Source of the DNA: Hypomyces perniciosus
Taxonomy: Eukaryota > Ascomycota > Sordariomycetes > Hypocreales > Hypocreaceae
Assembly (NCBI GenBank): GCA_008477525.1
Contig: SPDT01000005.1
Span: forward strand, 3,596,001-3,660,000
Length of the DNA: 64,000 nt
Direction: 5' to 3'
Shown: in pieces, positions 34,166 through 45,965 of the stretch
Numbering within the stretch: position 1 is the first letter of the stretch
Layout of the letters: each line of letters starts with the position of its first letter
The notes under the pieces: generated by a model
What the model was told of the DNA's origin: nothing
What the model saw: only the letters and a program-made list of their open reading frames with translations
Databases searched by the model: none
Position numbers and translations under genes: made by a program

Positions 34166-35266
34166 TTAGTTATCCTGGGGCTTCTCAACTGGGATTGAGC
34201 TTTCAGTGCACCAAGACACGTTATTGACCTTGATCTTGACATAGTTCTTGGGAGTATCAAGGGCGAGAGGCTCAGCATTCTTATCCAATGGTTTGTTGAC
34301 AGCAGCTAGAGCACAGGCTTGTACCGCGGCTCGGACATCGGCAGGTGTATCGTTTGGTGACGCCTGAACCTTGACCAGCTGCAGTGTTCCTCTAAGATTG
34401 CTGAGATGGAGGTTGAATTGCTTGTAATTGTCGAAGAACACCGCACGGAAGCTCTTCTGGGCGCCGATGGCAGTGGGACCGCTAGCCCATGTCACGTTCA
34501 CCGTGACAAGCCAAGAGTCCTTTTTCTGAAGGGGATTGGTATAGTCGGCATCATTCTGCGTGTCGGCGAAGGCCTTGAGGCCGTACTCTGAAGCAGCATA
34601 CTGCAGGTGGATGGCACTGTGTAAGGTATGGTCACTGCCAGGCTTTCCCATGGGAATGGGATAACATAGGTGTGAGCCGGTTATGAAAGAACCGTCGCCA
34701 AGGGAGAAGTTGACACCCACACTGTCAATGGGATTCTCCTCGTCAAGTGCGGCAGCGACCTGCTCCGGTCCAAGGTTTGCAAACAGAGCCTTGCCAACCG
34801 TAATGACTGTATCCTGCACGGTTCCCTCTTTGTTCTTATACGTGGCCGGGATGTGCATAGCTGCCATAAAAGTCGAAAGATCTTGGTACATGGCCTGTGA
34901 AGGTAGGTTGTCGTGACCCAGTCCATTGGGGTCTTGCCAGAGTCCGACAAGGCTGTCCTCGTAAACCGTCTTCTTGGCGTATTCAGCGGAAGGGTTACGA
35001 ACAGTCGCCTTCTTGGCCTCCTCCAGGAGCCGGTTGCTGACATAGTCAAAAATTTTATGATATGCGCCCAGGTTTGCGGTATCACTCTCGTTGATCTGTG
35101 CTATGACATGCTCGACAAGGAATTTCGGAATGGTTTGATCAGTGTGTAGTAGAGATTTGGTCGCCTTGGCCACCATTCCCACGACACCATCAAGTTTGGC
35201 CGCGTCGTTGAGGACCGCTTGACTGGCAGATTTGAGGCCATCCAAGATGTTTCCAAAGATGCCCAT
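34166..35266 (-). CDS. Uncharacterised protein, 366 residues
   Basis: A single-exon reading frame from MGIFGNILDGLKSASQ to VEKPQDN. I do not recognise a catalytic motif, signal peptide or membrane segment. The N-terminal 60 residues look amphipathic helical. The rest is mixed, with QMYQDLSTF-like helices, a likely beta-rich centre (SLGDGSFITGSHLCYP) and a C-terminal stretch YVKIKVNNVSW. Length, codon use and lack of internal stops support a real gene. It is isolated, with more than 2.8 kb of empty sequence on either side, and probably does not belong to the metabolite cluster. It could be a lineage-specific fungal protein. Confidence 0.7.
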   Translation of the reverse strand: MGIFGNILDGLKSASQAVLNDAAKLDGVVGMVAKATKSLLHTDQTIPKFLVEHVIAQINESDTANLGAYHKIFDYVSNRLLEEAKKATVRNPSAEYAKKTVYEDSLVGLWQDPNGLGHDNLPSQAMYQDLSTFMAAMHIPATYKNKEGTVQDTVITVGKALFANLGPEQVAAALDEENPIDSVGVNFSLGDGSFITGSHLCYPIPMGKPGSDHTLHSAIHLQYAASEYGLKAFADTQNDADYTNPLQKKDSWLVTVNVTWASGPTAIGAQKSFRAVFFDNYKQFNLHLSNLRGTLQLVKVQASPNDTPADVRAAVQACALAAVNKPLDKNAEPLALDTPKNYVKIKVNNVSWCTESSIPVEKPQDN

Positions 35267-38095
35267 CTTGAAGTTGAGTTTTGAGAATGCTGCTGCGTGT
35301 GTTCTCTGTCGCCTCAGACGTTGAGAAGCGGGCAATTGCAGTGAGAGGGAACGTTTACCAGGCTATTCGGGTTTTGGATAGATGAAGATGATTGAGATGT
35401 GTTTGTTGATGGGTAGTAAATTCTAGGATGATAGTGAGGTAATGGCCGCTTTTATAGATAAAATATCCGAGTAGGAGGATTACCTCGGGTAGAGAGGTTG
35501 CTCTCTTTCCTCAATTCTCTTACCCCAACTTATCGGACAAGCTCACTAGGTCTAGAAAATTGGAACAGAGTAAAGTGGGTGACCTAGAACAAGGATATCT
35601 TGTCCCTTCTACCAACTACGGATTGTTAGAATATCCCTCTTCGCTTGCTGGTCCAATCAGTGTTCTGGAATTGGATTGTATTGGAGTTGAGGCGTCAATA
35701 ATTGTGTGAATCAGCGCGTGATAACGTGTTATAGAGCGCCTCAATGCTATCAAGGGTGATGGGCAAACTTCTTGGAATTTGCAAAGAAACTGTTTTATTG
35801 GTGATAGCGAAGTGAGGAGAAGATGAAATGTAGACAACTGTGACCAAGCTACCGTTCTCATGATGTGGATATCATCACAAGGTGTTGCTAGACTACATTG
35901 GAGCGTGCTTCGATACCTTCAGTATAACCGAACACAACAAGAGATCAGGTGGACTATTGAAGGAGTTGGTACCACGTTGGAATGAAGGACGAAGTAGACT
36001 CACGGCTGAGACGCCATTCCCCACTGCGGGTTGCTAGTTGACCAAAATTCTCATGGTATTCGATCGAGAAAATCACATACCAAAGGAAAATGTGGGCTGA
36101 GCCTCGTTTCGTAAGGTACCTACTGTTGCAGCTGTCAAGGTTCTAGACTGCGTTGTTGTTGAGGTTTGTATTGACAAGTTCTGGGTCCACCCACCAAGTC
36201 TCGAACACTAAAGAGGCACACAACTCCTCATTGCAGAAGCGTTGCTATCTACCTGGGCATTTTAAAACCTTCCTGTATGTCTTCCATTGCTTGTCGTAAA
36301 TCACGAGCCCCGTGTGTTGTTGCTGTTCCTGTGGCATTGCAGTTCTGTCTTCTCAGCAGAGTGGCGCGTGGTGACTCGGCACCACTGATCGTGATGATAT
36401 GTTATCTTCCCACGCTTCCCTTCTTAACCGGGTGTCAAGATCCCACCCGCTAGTACTCCATGCAACAAGCTGGTGTGGTTTTCAATAAAGCAAGGCCAGT
36501 TCCGCAGCCCTGCGGCGCCGCTGTGACAACCAAGACTTCAAGAAGTGATTTTGGATAAATGAGCGGGTAAGCTGAACGAATGATAGTGCGAGGCTGTTCT
36601 GTAAGCTACCAATATCGACTGTGACAGAGCCTCCCCCGCAAAACGGTTTTGCAAGCTGAAAGCTGAAACCCACTTTTACCAGGGAAGGTTTAATGGCGTG
36701 TGATAAGGAACTTCGAAGCCTTAGTGGCGTAGGGGATGCAGCCAATTATGGCACTGTCTTAGGCAATAACTGCTTCTACATAAGCGTTCCGTGGGTGACT
36801 GCGAATGGGAGGAAAGCTGTGCGTCGTGTGGGTTCTATTGTTCTCCATTACAATCCGTCACGACTGCATAGGAACTCCACAGTTCCGCATTAGGAAATCA
36901 GCAACGACAGCTGATCTGATTGGATTGAATCTTTCACTATAAACAAGTCTAGACTAACATGTAATGCCATTCAGGACTATTCACGGCCACCGAACACTAG
37001 CAGGTTCCTGCATAGCCAACCAGCAGTCCAGTTGCATTAGACCTCATCACAAAGCACGGGCTGGCCGATGTAAAAAGTGACAACATGTTCATGAACCTGC
37101 TACTTCGTACCGCTCCCCAAATCCAGGTGTTGTCTGCATTTTTGGGGCATATGACTGCCATTTTAGGAAGATTGGAGTGTAACCATCCCCGAAGAGCTAA
37201 AGATTAGTTCCACCTGTCAACTCTGAGCATCTGAGTCTTCCTCGGTATTTTCTCCAGGCACTAAATCTTTCAAGAACCAGGTATAACTTCAGTTAAGATG
37301 CCGGCCAAGCTCGACCGTCATCCAGCAAGTAGGAGTGGCTCTCGTTACTCAAGGCCTGTGTGGACAGCATCTGCCTATTCCGCCTTGCCCTCAACAGCTA
37401 CGGTACTACCGAATGAGTGCATCGGCTATGAGATTATTGTTGGAAAGGGGAATGGGCAATCCAATGGTGTTTGAGGGTGAATTTAACAGAAGAATGCATG
37501 TCTGCTTTCATCTAGCCGGACAAACTATAGCAACTACGGCATGCGTGCTTTGGCAATAGAGTTCTAGGACTGGTAATGCATCACTGTCATGAGATTTGTG
37601 GATGGATATAGTGTACAGTCAAGGTATCTAGCATAGAGTTCATCGCAGCTACTCAGAGAGGGGTCCGAAAGCAGGTAGGGCCTACTCCGCGGTGACTACA
37701 TGTATTAATCCCTGAGATTTCCCCTTCTTCAAGATCAGAAGTCAACTCTAGTATCCTTGATTCTAGTCATGTGATATGTCTCGCAGCTCTAACCAATCGA
37801 GACCCCTGACAATCACGCCAAGAAGGCATCCTGAGGCAGTCATCAACACGATCAGTGCTCTATTCTGGTTTGTTAAATTACGATGGCACAGTCGCATACT
37901 CGGTCCCGAGTATTGCTATACGCAGAATATTCCTGCATGACCTGTTTTTGTGATGCTTCGTTTGGAAGACACTCTCGTTGGGCACCAACGAGTGAGTCTA
38001 TGCTGAGAGGTCAATGCCTCTTCACATTCTATTGCGAGCACACCTCTCGAACTAAAACATCTTCATTTTTTTCAACCGATTAAGCCTTCTTTCAG
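35267..38095. other. 2.8-kb intergenic region without a supported gene
   Basis: Only short unsupported ORFs are seen. It includes a 15-bp palindrome GCAAAACGGTTTTGC at 36638-36652 and a TACTTCGTA copy at 37101-37109. It may contain remnants of mobile elements, but no terminal repeats were found. Confidence 0.5.
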
Positions 38096-40970
38096 ATGGC
38101 CACCTCTAGTAACAAAGCCGGGGAGGTGCACGCCGAGGGAAATGCCAGAGTGCAAATTGGTGATACCACCTCCAATACAAATTTAACCTTGCAGGCCATT
38201 TTCCCAAATCCCCAAATCAACCGTGGGTTTTGCTAGTCGTATCCCAGATTCTTTGTTGAACCAACTTCACACCGCCATAGTTAGGGTATCTGCTAACCGG
38301 GCATGCAGATTCAAGGCGAGAGAGGACCGAGAAGATAAATAAGTTCCTTAAGGCCCTCGATCAATCACCATACGAAGATCGAAAAGACCGGAATCCAGAT
38401 CAAGTTCCAGGGACTTGCAAGTGGTTCGTATCTCACAAGCGTTTTCGGGAGTGGCAAGAGACCGAATCCTCAACTACGCTCTGGGTCTCTGCAGATCCTG
38501 AGTGTGGGAAGTCAGTTTTGGCAAAAAACCTCGTGGATTCCGCTCTTCCGACAACAACTAAAAGAACTGTTTGCTATTTCTTCTTTAAGGACGACTTTGA
38601 AGACCAGAGGAGTGTGACCAAGGTTCTCTGCTGCATCTTGCGCCAAATCTTTATCAAGAAACAAAACCTACTCTCTGATGCCATACTTGATCGGTTCGAC
38701 ATGGATAGAGAGAAGTTTGTCAATTCATTCTGTGAGCTTTGGGAGACCCTCATCAATGTCGCAGAAGATGAGAAAACTGGAGAAATTATTTGTCTGTTCG
38801 ATGCGATCGACGAATGTGAAAGTCGAGGGAGGTCTCAGCTGAGTCAAGCGTTGCACAAGCTTTATGGCCTAGATAAAAGCTTCAACCTGAAGTTTCTTAT
38901 TACCAGTCGACCGTACGAAGAAATCCGGCGTGGTTTACTGCCTTCAAACACCCCAACGATGCCGGTCATTCATCTGAGTGGGGAAAGTGAAGTGGAGATG
39001 GAGAAGATATCCTTGGAGATTGATGCTTTCATCAGAGCCAGAGTACAGGATATAGGAGCACAACTGCAGCTTACCGAAGGAGAGAAACATCTTTTGTTGG
39101 ATCGACTCATGGCCGTGCCTAACAGGACATATCTATGAGTACACCTTACGCTCGACCTAATCCAGAACGATGACGATATCAACAAAACCGGAATACTCAA
39201 TTCAACGACCCAGCTCCCCACGACGGTTGACGAGGCATACGACAGGATTCTCTCTAAAAGCCACAATCCTGAAAAGGCAAAGAAAATACTACATATTGTT
39301 GTTGCAGCAGTACGACCTCTTACTCTGGGAGAGATGTCCTTGGCTTTGGCTATTCAAGAGAATCATCGATCATATGAGGATATTGATATCGACCCCGAGG
39401 AACGATTTCGTGTGAAAATCCGAAATATATGTGGACTGTTCGTGACAATCATCGACTCGAGGGTCTACCTTCTTCACCAAACCGCAAAGGAATTCTTGGT
39501 TGGGAATGGCGCCATAGATGTTCACGGTGATACGAAATGGAAACACAGGCTGCAGTTGCAAGAGTCTCATCGCATTCTCACTGAGATTTGTATCCGGTAC
39601 CTACTCTTCAAAGAATTTGAGACAGATCCCCTGGATGAGAACAGACAAGTCACCTAATACACCAAGGGTCATGTCTTGCTTGACTACGCTGCCAAAAACT
39701 GGACCACACATCTCTGCAAGTTGCCAATCAGGACACAACGCGGAATGTATCCTGAGAGTCTGTGATGCACAGTCAAAAAGCTGTCTGACATGGCTCAGAG
39801 CCTACTGGACAAACACGGACTTCCCTGAGGGGTTTACCAGCCTTATGATTGCTTCCTATTTCGGACTCATAACAGCCGTGAAGCACTTGCTTACGTTGAG
39901 TGATATCCGTCTAAATGATAGGGACCGCACCTTCAAGCGGTCAGCTCTCTCTTGGTCCGCAGGTAATGGACATGAAAGGGTTGTCAAGCTCTTGATCAAA
40001 TGCTCTTTGGTTTACTTCAAGCGCCTCAAGACCCCATTGAGGAAGAAAGCCGAGGTGAACTCGGTGGATAAAGGTGGTCGAACTCCGTTATTGTATGCTG
40101 TCTGGACTGGGAATGTGATCCTCGTCAAAATGCTCATTCGGGCAGGTGCCCACGTCGACGTGATGGATAATATTGGGGGAACACCACTATCATACGCTAA
40201 TTGCAGTGGGCATAATGGCCTTGTTGAGCTGCTGTTGAAGAAATCAGCCCAGACTTAGTTACGGCATAACATTCGCGAAAGCCTACTACTTTCTGCTGCA
40301 GAGCAAGGCCATTTGGCTGTGGTCCAGCTGCTGTTAGATGCAGACAAAGCCGGTGTTACGGCAGGGGATTCCTTACAGACAGCATTCCACTGTGCTATTG
40401 TTCGAGGCCATGAAAAAATTATTCAACTTCTCCTTGATACGAAGGCCAATGTTAACGCAAAGGATAGATATGGCAGAAACCCACTCCTCCTTGCTATAAG
40501 TGAAGGCAATGAGAAGGTTGTGCAGCTGCTACTTGATGCGAAGGCTGATGTTAACGCAAAGGATGAATATGGCTGGACGCCGCTTGCATGGGCTTCTAGT
40601 GTAGGAAATGAGCTGACTGTTGGGCTCCTTCTTAGTACAGGCAAAGTTGATGTTGATGTCGTGGATAATGATGGTTTGACGCCGCTTCAAATGGCCATTG
40701 TGCTGGGACATGCGGGAGTAGCGAAGCTGTTATTTGATACAAGCAATAAAAATCAGCGTGGCGAGTATGAGGAATTTGGTAGGTCACATTCAAGAAGGTA
40801 AAAGGGTCGATTCTCTTAGGTGGAACGTTACAGGAGGCTACTCAACCAAGAGCTTGAGAAAGCAAGGCTCAACTTCATCAGCAAAGACGACAGTGGAAAA
40901 CGCCCGACTGCAGTGGAACTCAATGACCATTCATTCGTTCTCCATTTGGTAAGTATAACTCCGGGAATAT
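38096..40970 (+). pseudogene. Degenerate NACHT-ankyrin NLR-like gene
   Basis: Related to fungal NLR-like proteins of non-self recognition. A possible first exon starts at 38096 and encodes a short peptide (VHAEGNARVQIGDTTSN) of the kind seen before NACHT domains. The NACHT part runs from about 38330: SPYEDRKDRNPDQVPGTC, a Walker A degraded to ADPECGKS, and Walker B-like ICLFDAIDECE. A winged-helix-like part follows, then about seven ankyrin repeats (39830-40740; for example DRYGRNPLLLAISEGNEKVV). The frame is broken by TGA at 39136-39138, TAA at 39655-39657, a frameshift near 39,730 and TAG at 40256-40258, all between recognisable homologous segments. No plausible introns remove them. A coiled tail resembling VERYRRLLNQELEKA follows near 40820. 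It is probably non-functional. Confidence 0.82.
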
Positions 40971-41604
40971 GTCAAGATGGGAGTTGCTAACTTGACTGGT
41001 GTACAATCGCATTCGGAGCTCTCCAGTGGCATTTTGCTACTCTCACCAGGGTAGGATGCCGCGACTAAATGATGGAGGAGATACTACAAGCACCAGATGG
41101 CATAAGTAGACAAGCTTTGCTGGTCTAGAAAAGGCTGTGATAATTGGTAGAATGGACAAGTTCAGATTTAATGTGGTTGCTCTACAAAATGGGCATATCA
41201 ATGAAACAGTGGTTGGTTTCCATTGATGACGGAAGATACATGCTCCAGGTTGCTTTTCCATACTAGATAATAATTCAGATATCCCCCAAAAGGGAATGTT
41301 GAGATCACAATAAGCGGATTCATCAACAAACAGGTGGGTTGAATGGAGTTACGATGCTCAATGAGTGGCTCAGGTCCACGGAATAGCTGCGATTATATGC
41401 CTGCGCTCTGTAACCAAATAAAATATTCCTTCAAAAAAGCTGTCAAGCTCGCCATGCATCCTCTAACTAACACCTAAACGCCATCCAAGATGGAGGCAAG
41501 TCAAATGCGAAACAGTCATAAGAGACCAAAAGAAATTATGCCAGTCATCCAATTGCCTTGTGGGCCCTCCTTTGTCATCACAGAAAACTTTCCCATGATC
41601 TTTC
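40971..41604. other. Intergenic, nothing recognised
   Basis: This stretch lies between the broken NLR-like gene and the 3' end of the GH16 gene. No coding, RNA or repeat feature could be supported. Confidence 0.5.
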
Positions 41605-43162
41605 TCAAAGCTCACCGCCTGGTAGTCCTCGGTATTCCGCGTGGCTGACACTAAAGTTCCTAACTTGGGTGAGCGGGCCTGGGCTTTGCAGCCCCTGCGC
41701 CATCTGCTGCGGACCGGGTGAGCTGATGCGACTTCGGGGAGAAGACACTCGAGGCGGAGACATGTCGGGGCTGGAGATACGTGCCGGGGCGGGAGTGACA
41801 GGAGAGGGGGGCACACCGAAATCGAACTGGCCGGGACCTGAAGAGCTACGAACTCCGCCCTGCTCATTGGTGATGAGCGGAACGGGCGACTGCAAGGGAG
41901 ACTCTACACGGCCACCCCAGCCTTTGTTGTCGAGTGGGCTGATTGTCGTCGTGGCAACGTTGTAGGCACTGGCGTTTACCATACCATCTTTGCTTGTTGC
42001 CCGGGCATCATCATCGTGGCCGTAGTCGGTGTATCCAGAGTCAACACCGTCCCTCTTGAACTTTTCAAGCTCCATTCGATCCGACTTTTCCCTCTCATCG
42101 GCAAGTCTGGCTTCTCTGCTGCCTATGCGGCGCTGCCTGATGCAGTAGAACAGCAAGGACCCGATCATGATGGCACCAACACCTCCGGCACCCGCATAGA
42201 TGCCAGCCTTGGTAGTCTGGGGCAAGGCAGCCCACTTTTGGGCCAAGGTTTCCTTCGGTTGGGCATTGAGAAACTCTACTGCAGTTGAGTTTCCACTTCA
42301 TTGCTGTTAGCATGGTGCATGTCGAAACAAAACAGGGGGGGTATGGAATAACTTACGGTGCGATTTTAATGCTTTGCCAACTGCCGGACTTGTCTCCGTA
42401 CGTGTACTCGGAGCCCGAACTGAAGTCGGTAATTCGGCAACTCTTGACATGCATGGTGTACGGGCCATTGGCATAGTCGGTGTCACCACCCGCCCACTGT
42501 CGGGTTCCTTCTGGGAGAGACGGGTCTCCGCCGGCCCAAATGCCAAGACTCAATCTCATGGGAGTCTGAGGATAATAGTAGGTGTCGTTGGCAGAGGCAG
42601 CGTTGAGTGTGCGAATGAGGTCACCATTGATGTACCAATCAATCTTTTCTTTGGTCCAAACGGTGGTGTAGTTGTGAAACTCGCCCTGCACGCCAGCAGG
42701 CACATCGTGTTTGGCACCGTTGTGGTAGTCTTGAACACCTTTACCGAAGTAGTTGGTGGTGGCAAGTGTGTCGTTGCCCCCTAGGAACTCCCAATCAACC
42801 TCATCAAGAACGTCGCTGAGCCACATTGTGGAGCTGACAATGCCTCGACCGGGGGCGACTTTCAACCAGATCTCAGTGCGGCCGAAGAAGATGTAGAATT
42901 TTGTGCGGAGGGTTGGTGAGTCGCCTTGCTTGGAGATGGTGAATGCGGCACCATTTTCGTTGTCATACTGGATACTACCAGCGGCAAGACTTTCCCAAAG
43001 CTCACCGGGCTGCGAGGTGTTGAAGTAGAATGTGTGGTCGGTGCCAAAGGCTGGATTTGGTGAACAGGTGCTGTTCTGCATCGGATTGCAGTCAGTGTGG
43101 ACCTGGGCCGTGGCCAGACCCAAAAGGGACGCGGCGGCGAGAAGATGACGGTAGTGACGCAT
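41605..43162 (-). CDS. GH16 cell-wall transglycosylase, CRH1/UTR2 type
   Basis: Two exons, 42357-43162 and 41605-42295, give 498 residues; the acceptor at 42296-42297 keeps frame through PGNSTAVEFLNA. A signal peptide (residues 1 to about 19, ending ATAQ) is followed by a mature start with DCNPMQNSTCSPNPAFGTDH, as in Crh proteins. The GH16 catalytic motif is DEVDWEFLG; its first and last acidic residues are nucleophile and acid/base. The substrate-side segment WAGGDPSLPEGTRQWAGG is also conserved. Crh enzymes link chitin to beta-1,6/1,3-glucan in the wall. The C-terminus has a transmembrane helix (GAGGVGAIMIGSLLFY) and a long Ser/Pro-rich cytosolic tail rather than a plain GPI signal. It is divergent from uS14m. 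Confidence 0.93.
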
Positions 43163-43330
43163 TTTGACTCGTGATGGTCGTGTCTGGAGATGTTACGTAT
43201 TCGAGGAGCTGGAGTAAACCCGTGGGCGAAGGAGCGTAGCTAAGAAGCCGTGGAGCGGACGGTATTAAGGAATAAGGTAGATGCGGAGAATCGTCTCTGG
43301 CCCTGCAGAGGAATTGCGATGCGTCAAATC

Positions 43331-43360
43331 GAGTGAGTGAGTGAGTGAGTAAGTGAGTGA
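43331..43360. repeat. GAGT microsatellite
   Basis: About seven tandem GAGT units with one interruption lie in the 5' region of the GH16 gene. Confidence 0.85.
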
Positions 43361-44578
43361 CCGTAGCGGCGCGTGGCTGGACAAGAGCAGTGAGGCGGAT
43401 CACCGGAGAGAGTGAACAATGATGCCGCGATATCTTTGATAATGAGTGATGGATGTGATAGTGCTGATAGTGAGAGACGTGGCGAGACAGTCACACAGCG
43501 AGGGCAGAGACGGCAGAGGCCTCTGGCAAACGCAATGCTCGGGTCTCCCAAAGGCTTCAAAGAGCGGCGGTGGTGAGTTGACGATGTGGATGAACATGAA
43601 AGGAGGGAGAGAAAAGAAAAAGGATTGAGGTAGGGGCTTGAAGGCCAGAAGAAGACCACCAATCTAGTTCGCCGGCGATGGCAGCAGGAGCAGGAGCTAG
43701 TTAGGGGCGTACCTGCAGTGGTGGGTAATTTCGGGGGTCTTCGTACATCTGGGGCACAGCAACAAGGAACCTGTAACCTTGGATGCCGCAAGGGAGGCCC
43801 TGGAATACGAGTACCTGGTACCTTGGCTCCCTTGCAGCCATAATCCGGGAAAAACGGCACCATGGTTGGGGCATGGGCTAGCCCACAACGGGCTAGGTGT
43901 ATTACACAATGCATCTCCTGAAAAATGGGAACTGGCGCGTCACAATGTCGATTAAGGTCGATACGCCGAGGTCGAGCAACTTCTGCAGCCACACAAACAA
44001 CAGTATGGTGTAGGTATCTGGTACTTGATGTCATTCCCTCCCTGTCGAGGCCTCCACTAAACCATTGATGTCTACTTCGTCCATACGAGTATTCTGGAAT
44101 CGTGGCCGTGCTGCCATGTACTATTTCCAGCCGGAGCATTCGGTTGCTACTACGAGTACGGAGTAGTGGTATTGCTCCCTTGCAATCCCTTGTACGAGTA
44201 ACACCGCGTTGTTGTGAGAGTGATGTTGTCGTCACTGCTGCGGCTAAGTCATTCCATGCCTCCCTGCCGTACAATGCTTGGCCCAATACCAATAGTACTC
44301 GTGGTAGTATAATAAAACCCTGATAGTGTACTAATAATAAACAAAATAATATGAGAGGCTGACGCAAACCCAAGTTTGTAATAAAAAGGCATTTCTCGGC
44401 AACACGCCTTGATACCACGACCTGTCTGTTTGTGTTCGTATTGTGTCTCTTGGACAACCTAACGAGGGAGACAGACACAGACGAACTCCGCATGTCTTGG
44501 AATGGCGTCAACATTGGGCGGTGGATATTATGGTCACCAGATAGTAGTAGTATCACTACGTCTTGGTACTGATACTAA

Positions 44579-44598
44579 AGTACTCCGTACGGAGTACT
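44579..44598. repeat. Perfect 20-bp palindrome AGTACTCCGTACGGAGTACT
   Basis: It consists of two inverted, overlapping copies of the TACTCCGTA 9-mer and reads identically on both strands. It lies about 210 bp upstream of the uS14m start. Confidence 0.85.
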
Positions 44599-44804
44599 CT
44601 GGAGTAAAATTCAATGGCATTCCGCCACACGAAACCGCGAACGGGCTAATTTCATTGTTTGAAACTACCTCACCAACTTGGCGTTTCCAATTTGCCCGCG
44701 TTTTAGGAGATACGACACTGCCTAACTCGTAATGTAGGCGGGATTCCCGATTTGATCATCGTCGGCAATTCCGCGGCTAAACATCACCGAAACGATCCGC
44801 CGTC

Positions 44805-45400
44805 ATGTTCAAAGTTTCATCGTCAACTCCAACTGCCCCAAACGTCGTCTGTTCTGTTCGCTCTGCACCGCATCGCCCCAACGCCGCAATCATGTCAATG
44901 TTCCGGGCGAAGAAACTCGATCTGGGGTGCTTCGTCAAGGCCCGCACCATTCGCGACCACACAAAGCGAAAGGTCTTTGAGGAGAACGAGACAGAGAGGT
45001 ACTTTTCACCCTCAAAATTCCACCTAAGCGACGAGCCGAGCCGATCGAACATGGCCATGGCCTCGCGGCGCATACAGGAAACGAACCAATACTGATTGAA
45101 TAATTGTCCTTAGGCAAGCACTACGCTACATCATCCGGAATGCCACCCTGCCTCCTCGAGTACGCGCCACGGCCCAACTGCAGCTGACACAGATGCACTG
45201 CTACACACGCCCGACGCAGATCCGCAACCGTTGTATAATGGGTGGCCAAGGGCGAGGTGTTCTAAGAGCATTCAAGATGACAAGAGTATGCGGCGACAGA
45301 GTGGATGTTAAGGAGCTAGGTGCTGACGTGCGGGCAGTTCAACTTCAGAATGGAAGCATTGGCAGGAAATCTACCAGGCGTGAAAAGAGCAAGCTGGTAA
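44805..45400 (+). CDS. MRP2: Mitochondrial small ribosomal subunit protein uS14m (Mrp2)
   Basis: Three exons, 44805-44998, 45114-45285 and 45338-45400, give 142 residues. The protein shows the uS14 pattern: VKARTIRDHTKRKVFEENE, then ALRYIIRNATLPPRVR, then MHCYTRPTQIRNRC and GRGVLRAFKMTR, ending FNFRMEALAGNLPGVKRASW. The second intron removes an otherwise readable extension and restores the family C-terminus. The first ATG gives a 29-residue presequence before MSMFRAKK, suitable as a mitochondrial targeting peptide. It is an RNA-binding protein of the 37S subunit head in the mitochondrial matrix. It lacks the zinc-binding cysteines of the C+ form, as is usual for yeast-type Mrp2. Confidence 0.93.
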
Positions 45401-45965
45401 AGAAACCACGTTGATGAATATTCAAGAACGAAATGAACACCAAAAAGGAAAAAAAGGGTTGCATCCTTGTACGATACGGGGCTGGACTTGCTATGGGCGG
45501 CGGTTTGGAAAAGGAAATGTGACGACTACGGAGTAGATTAATGAAGACTCACTAAGTGAATGAAAACTCGCCGACTCCGCTGCATCAATTCGAAATAATC
45601 AGACACTGTGTGACCTGAGGAGCAATAATACCTAATAATACCTTGGCTGGGCAGACTTTGACTTTGACTTTGTGGTGAAACTGACATTTGATTGTCTCTG
45701 TCTGCGAAGTCCCAAAAAAATCTACCAAGAAAAAGAGTCGCACCTTAGTAGGTACTCCGTACAGAGTACAAAGGACTGAGTACATGTGTGGGGCTGCGCC
45801 ACTCCCTGCAGCGAGCCTTCTTCAAACCTTCACCTTCAGCCTCTTCATCGTCACAGAGCCTTAACCGCCCACTGCATTTCTTCCACCACAATCCGCAAAT
45901 CATCGCCACGTTGCTCTGTACTTTGTTTCACCTTTCCCCATCCATAATAGCAGTCAGTCGCCATC
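45401..45965. promoter_or_regulatory. Intergenic region upstream of CWC25
   Basis: It has no gene. It contains TACGGAGTA at 45537-45545 and TACTCCGTA at 45753-45761, the latter about 210 bp before the CWC25 start. Confidence 0.5.

Larger units (their letters stand above)
43163..44804. promoter_or_regulatory. 1.6-kb divergent intergenic region (GH16 / uS14m)
   Basis: It is the upstream region for both flanking genes. It has a GAGT tetranucleotide tract at 43331-43360, a TACGGAGTA copy at 44157-44165 and the 20-bp palindrome at 44579-44598. A 410-codon antisense ORF in it is judged spurious. Confidence 0.6.

Noticed and set aside
39136..39657. Introns that would remove the stops in the NACHT-ankyrin gene
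   Set aside because: No consensus donor and acceptor pair spans the stops without deleting conserved NACHT-to-ankyrin sequence.
43324..44556. 410-codon minus-strand ORF upstream of the GH16 gene
   Set aside because: Its composition is irregular, it contains the GAGT microsatellite in translated form (LTHSLTHSL), it has no recognisable domain, and it fills the expected promoter region.
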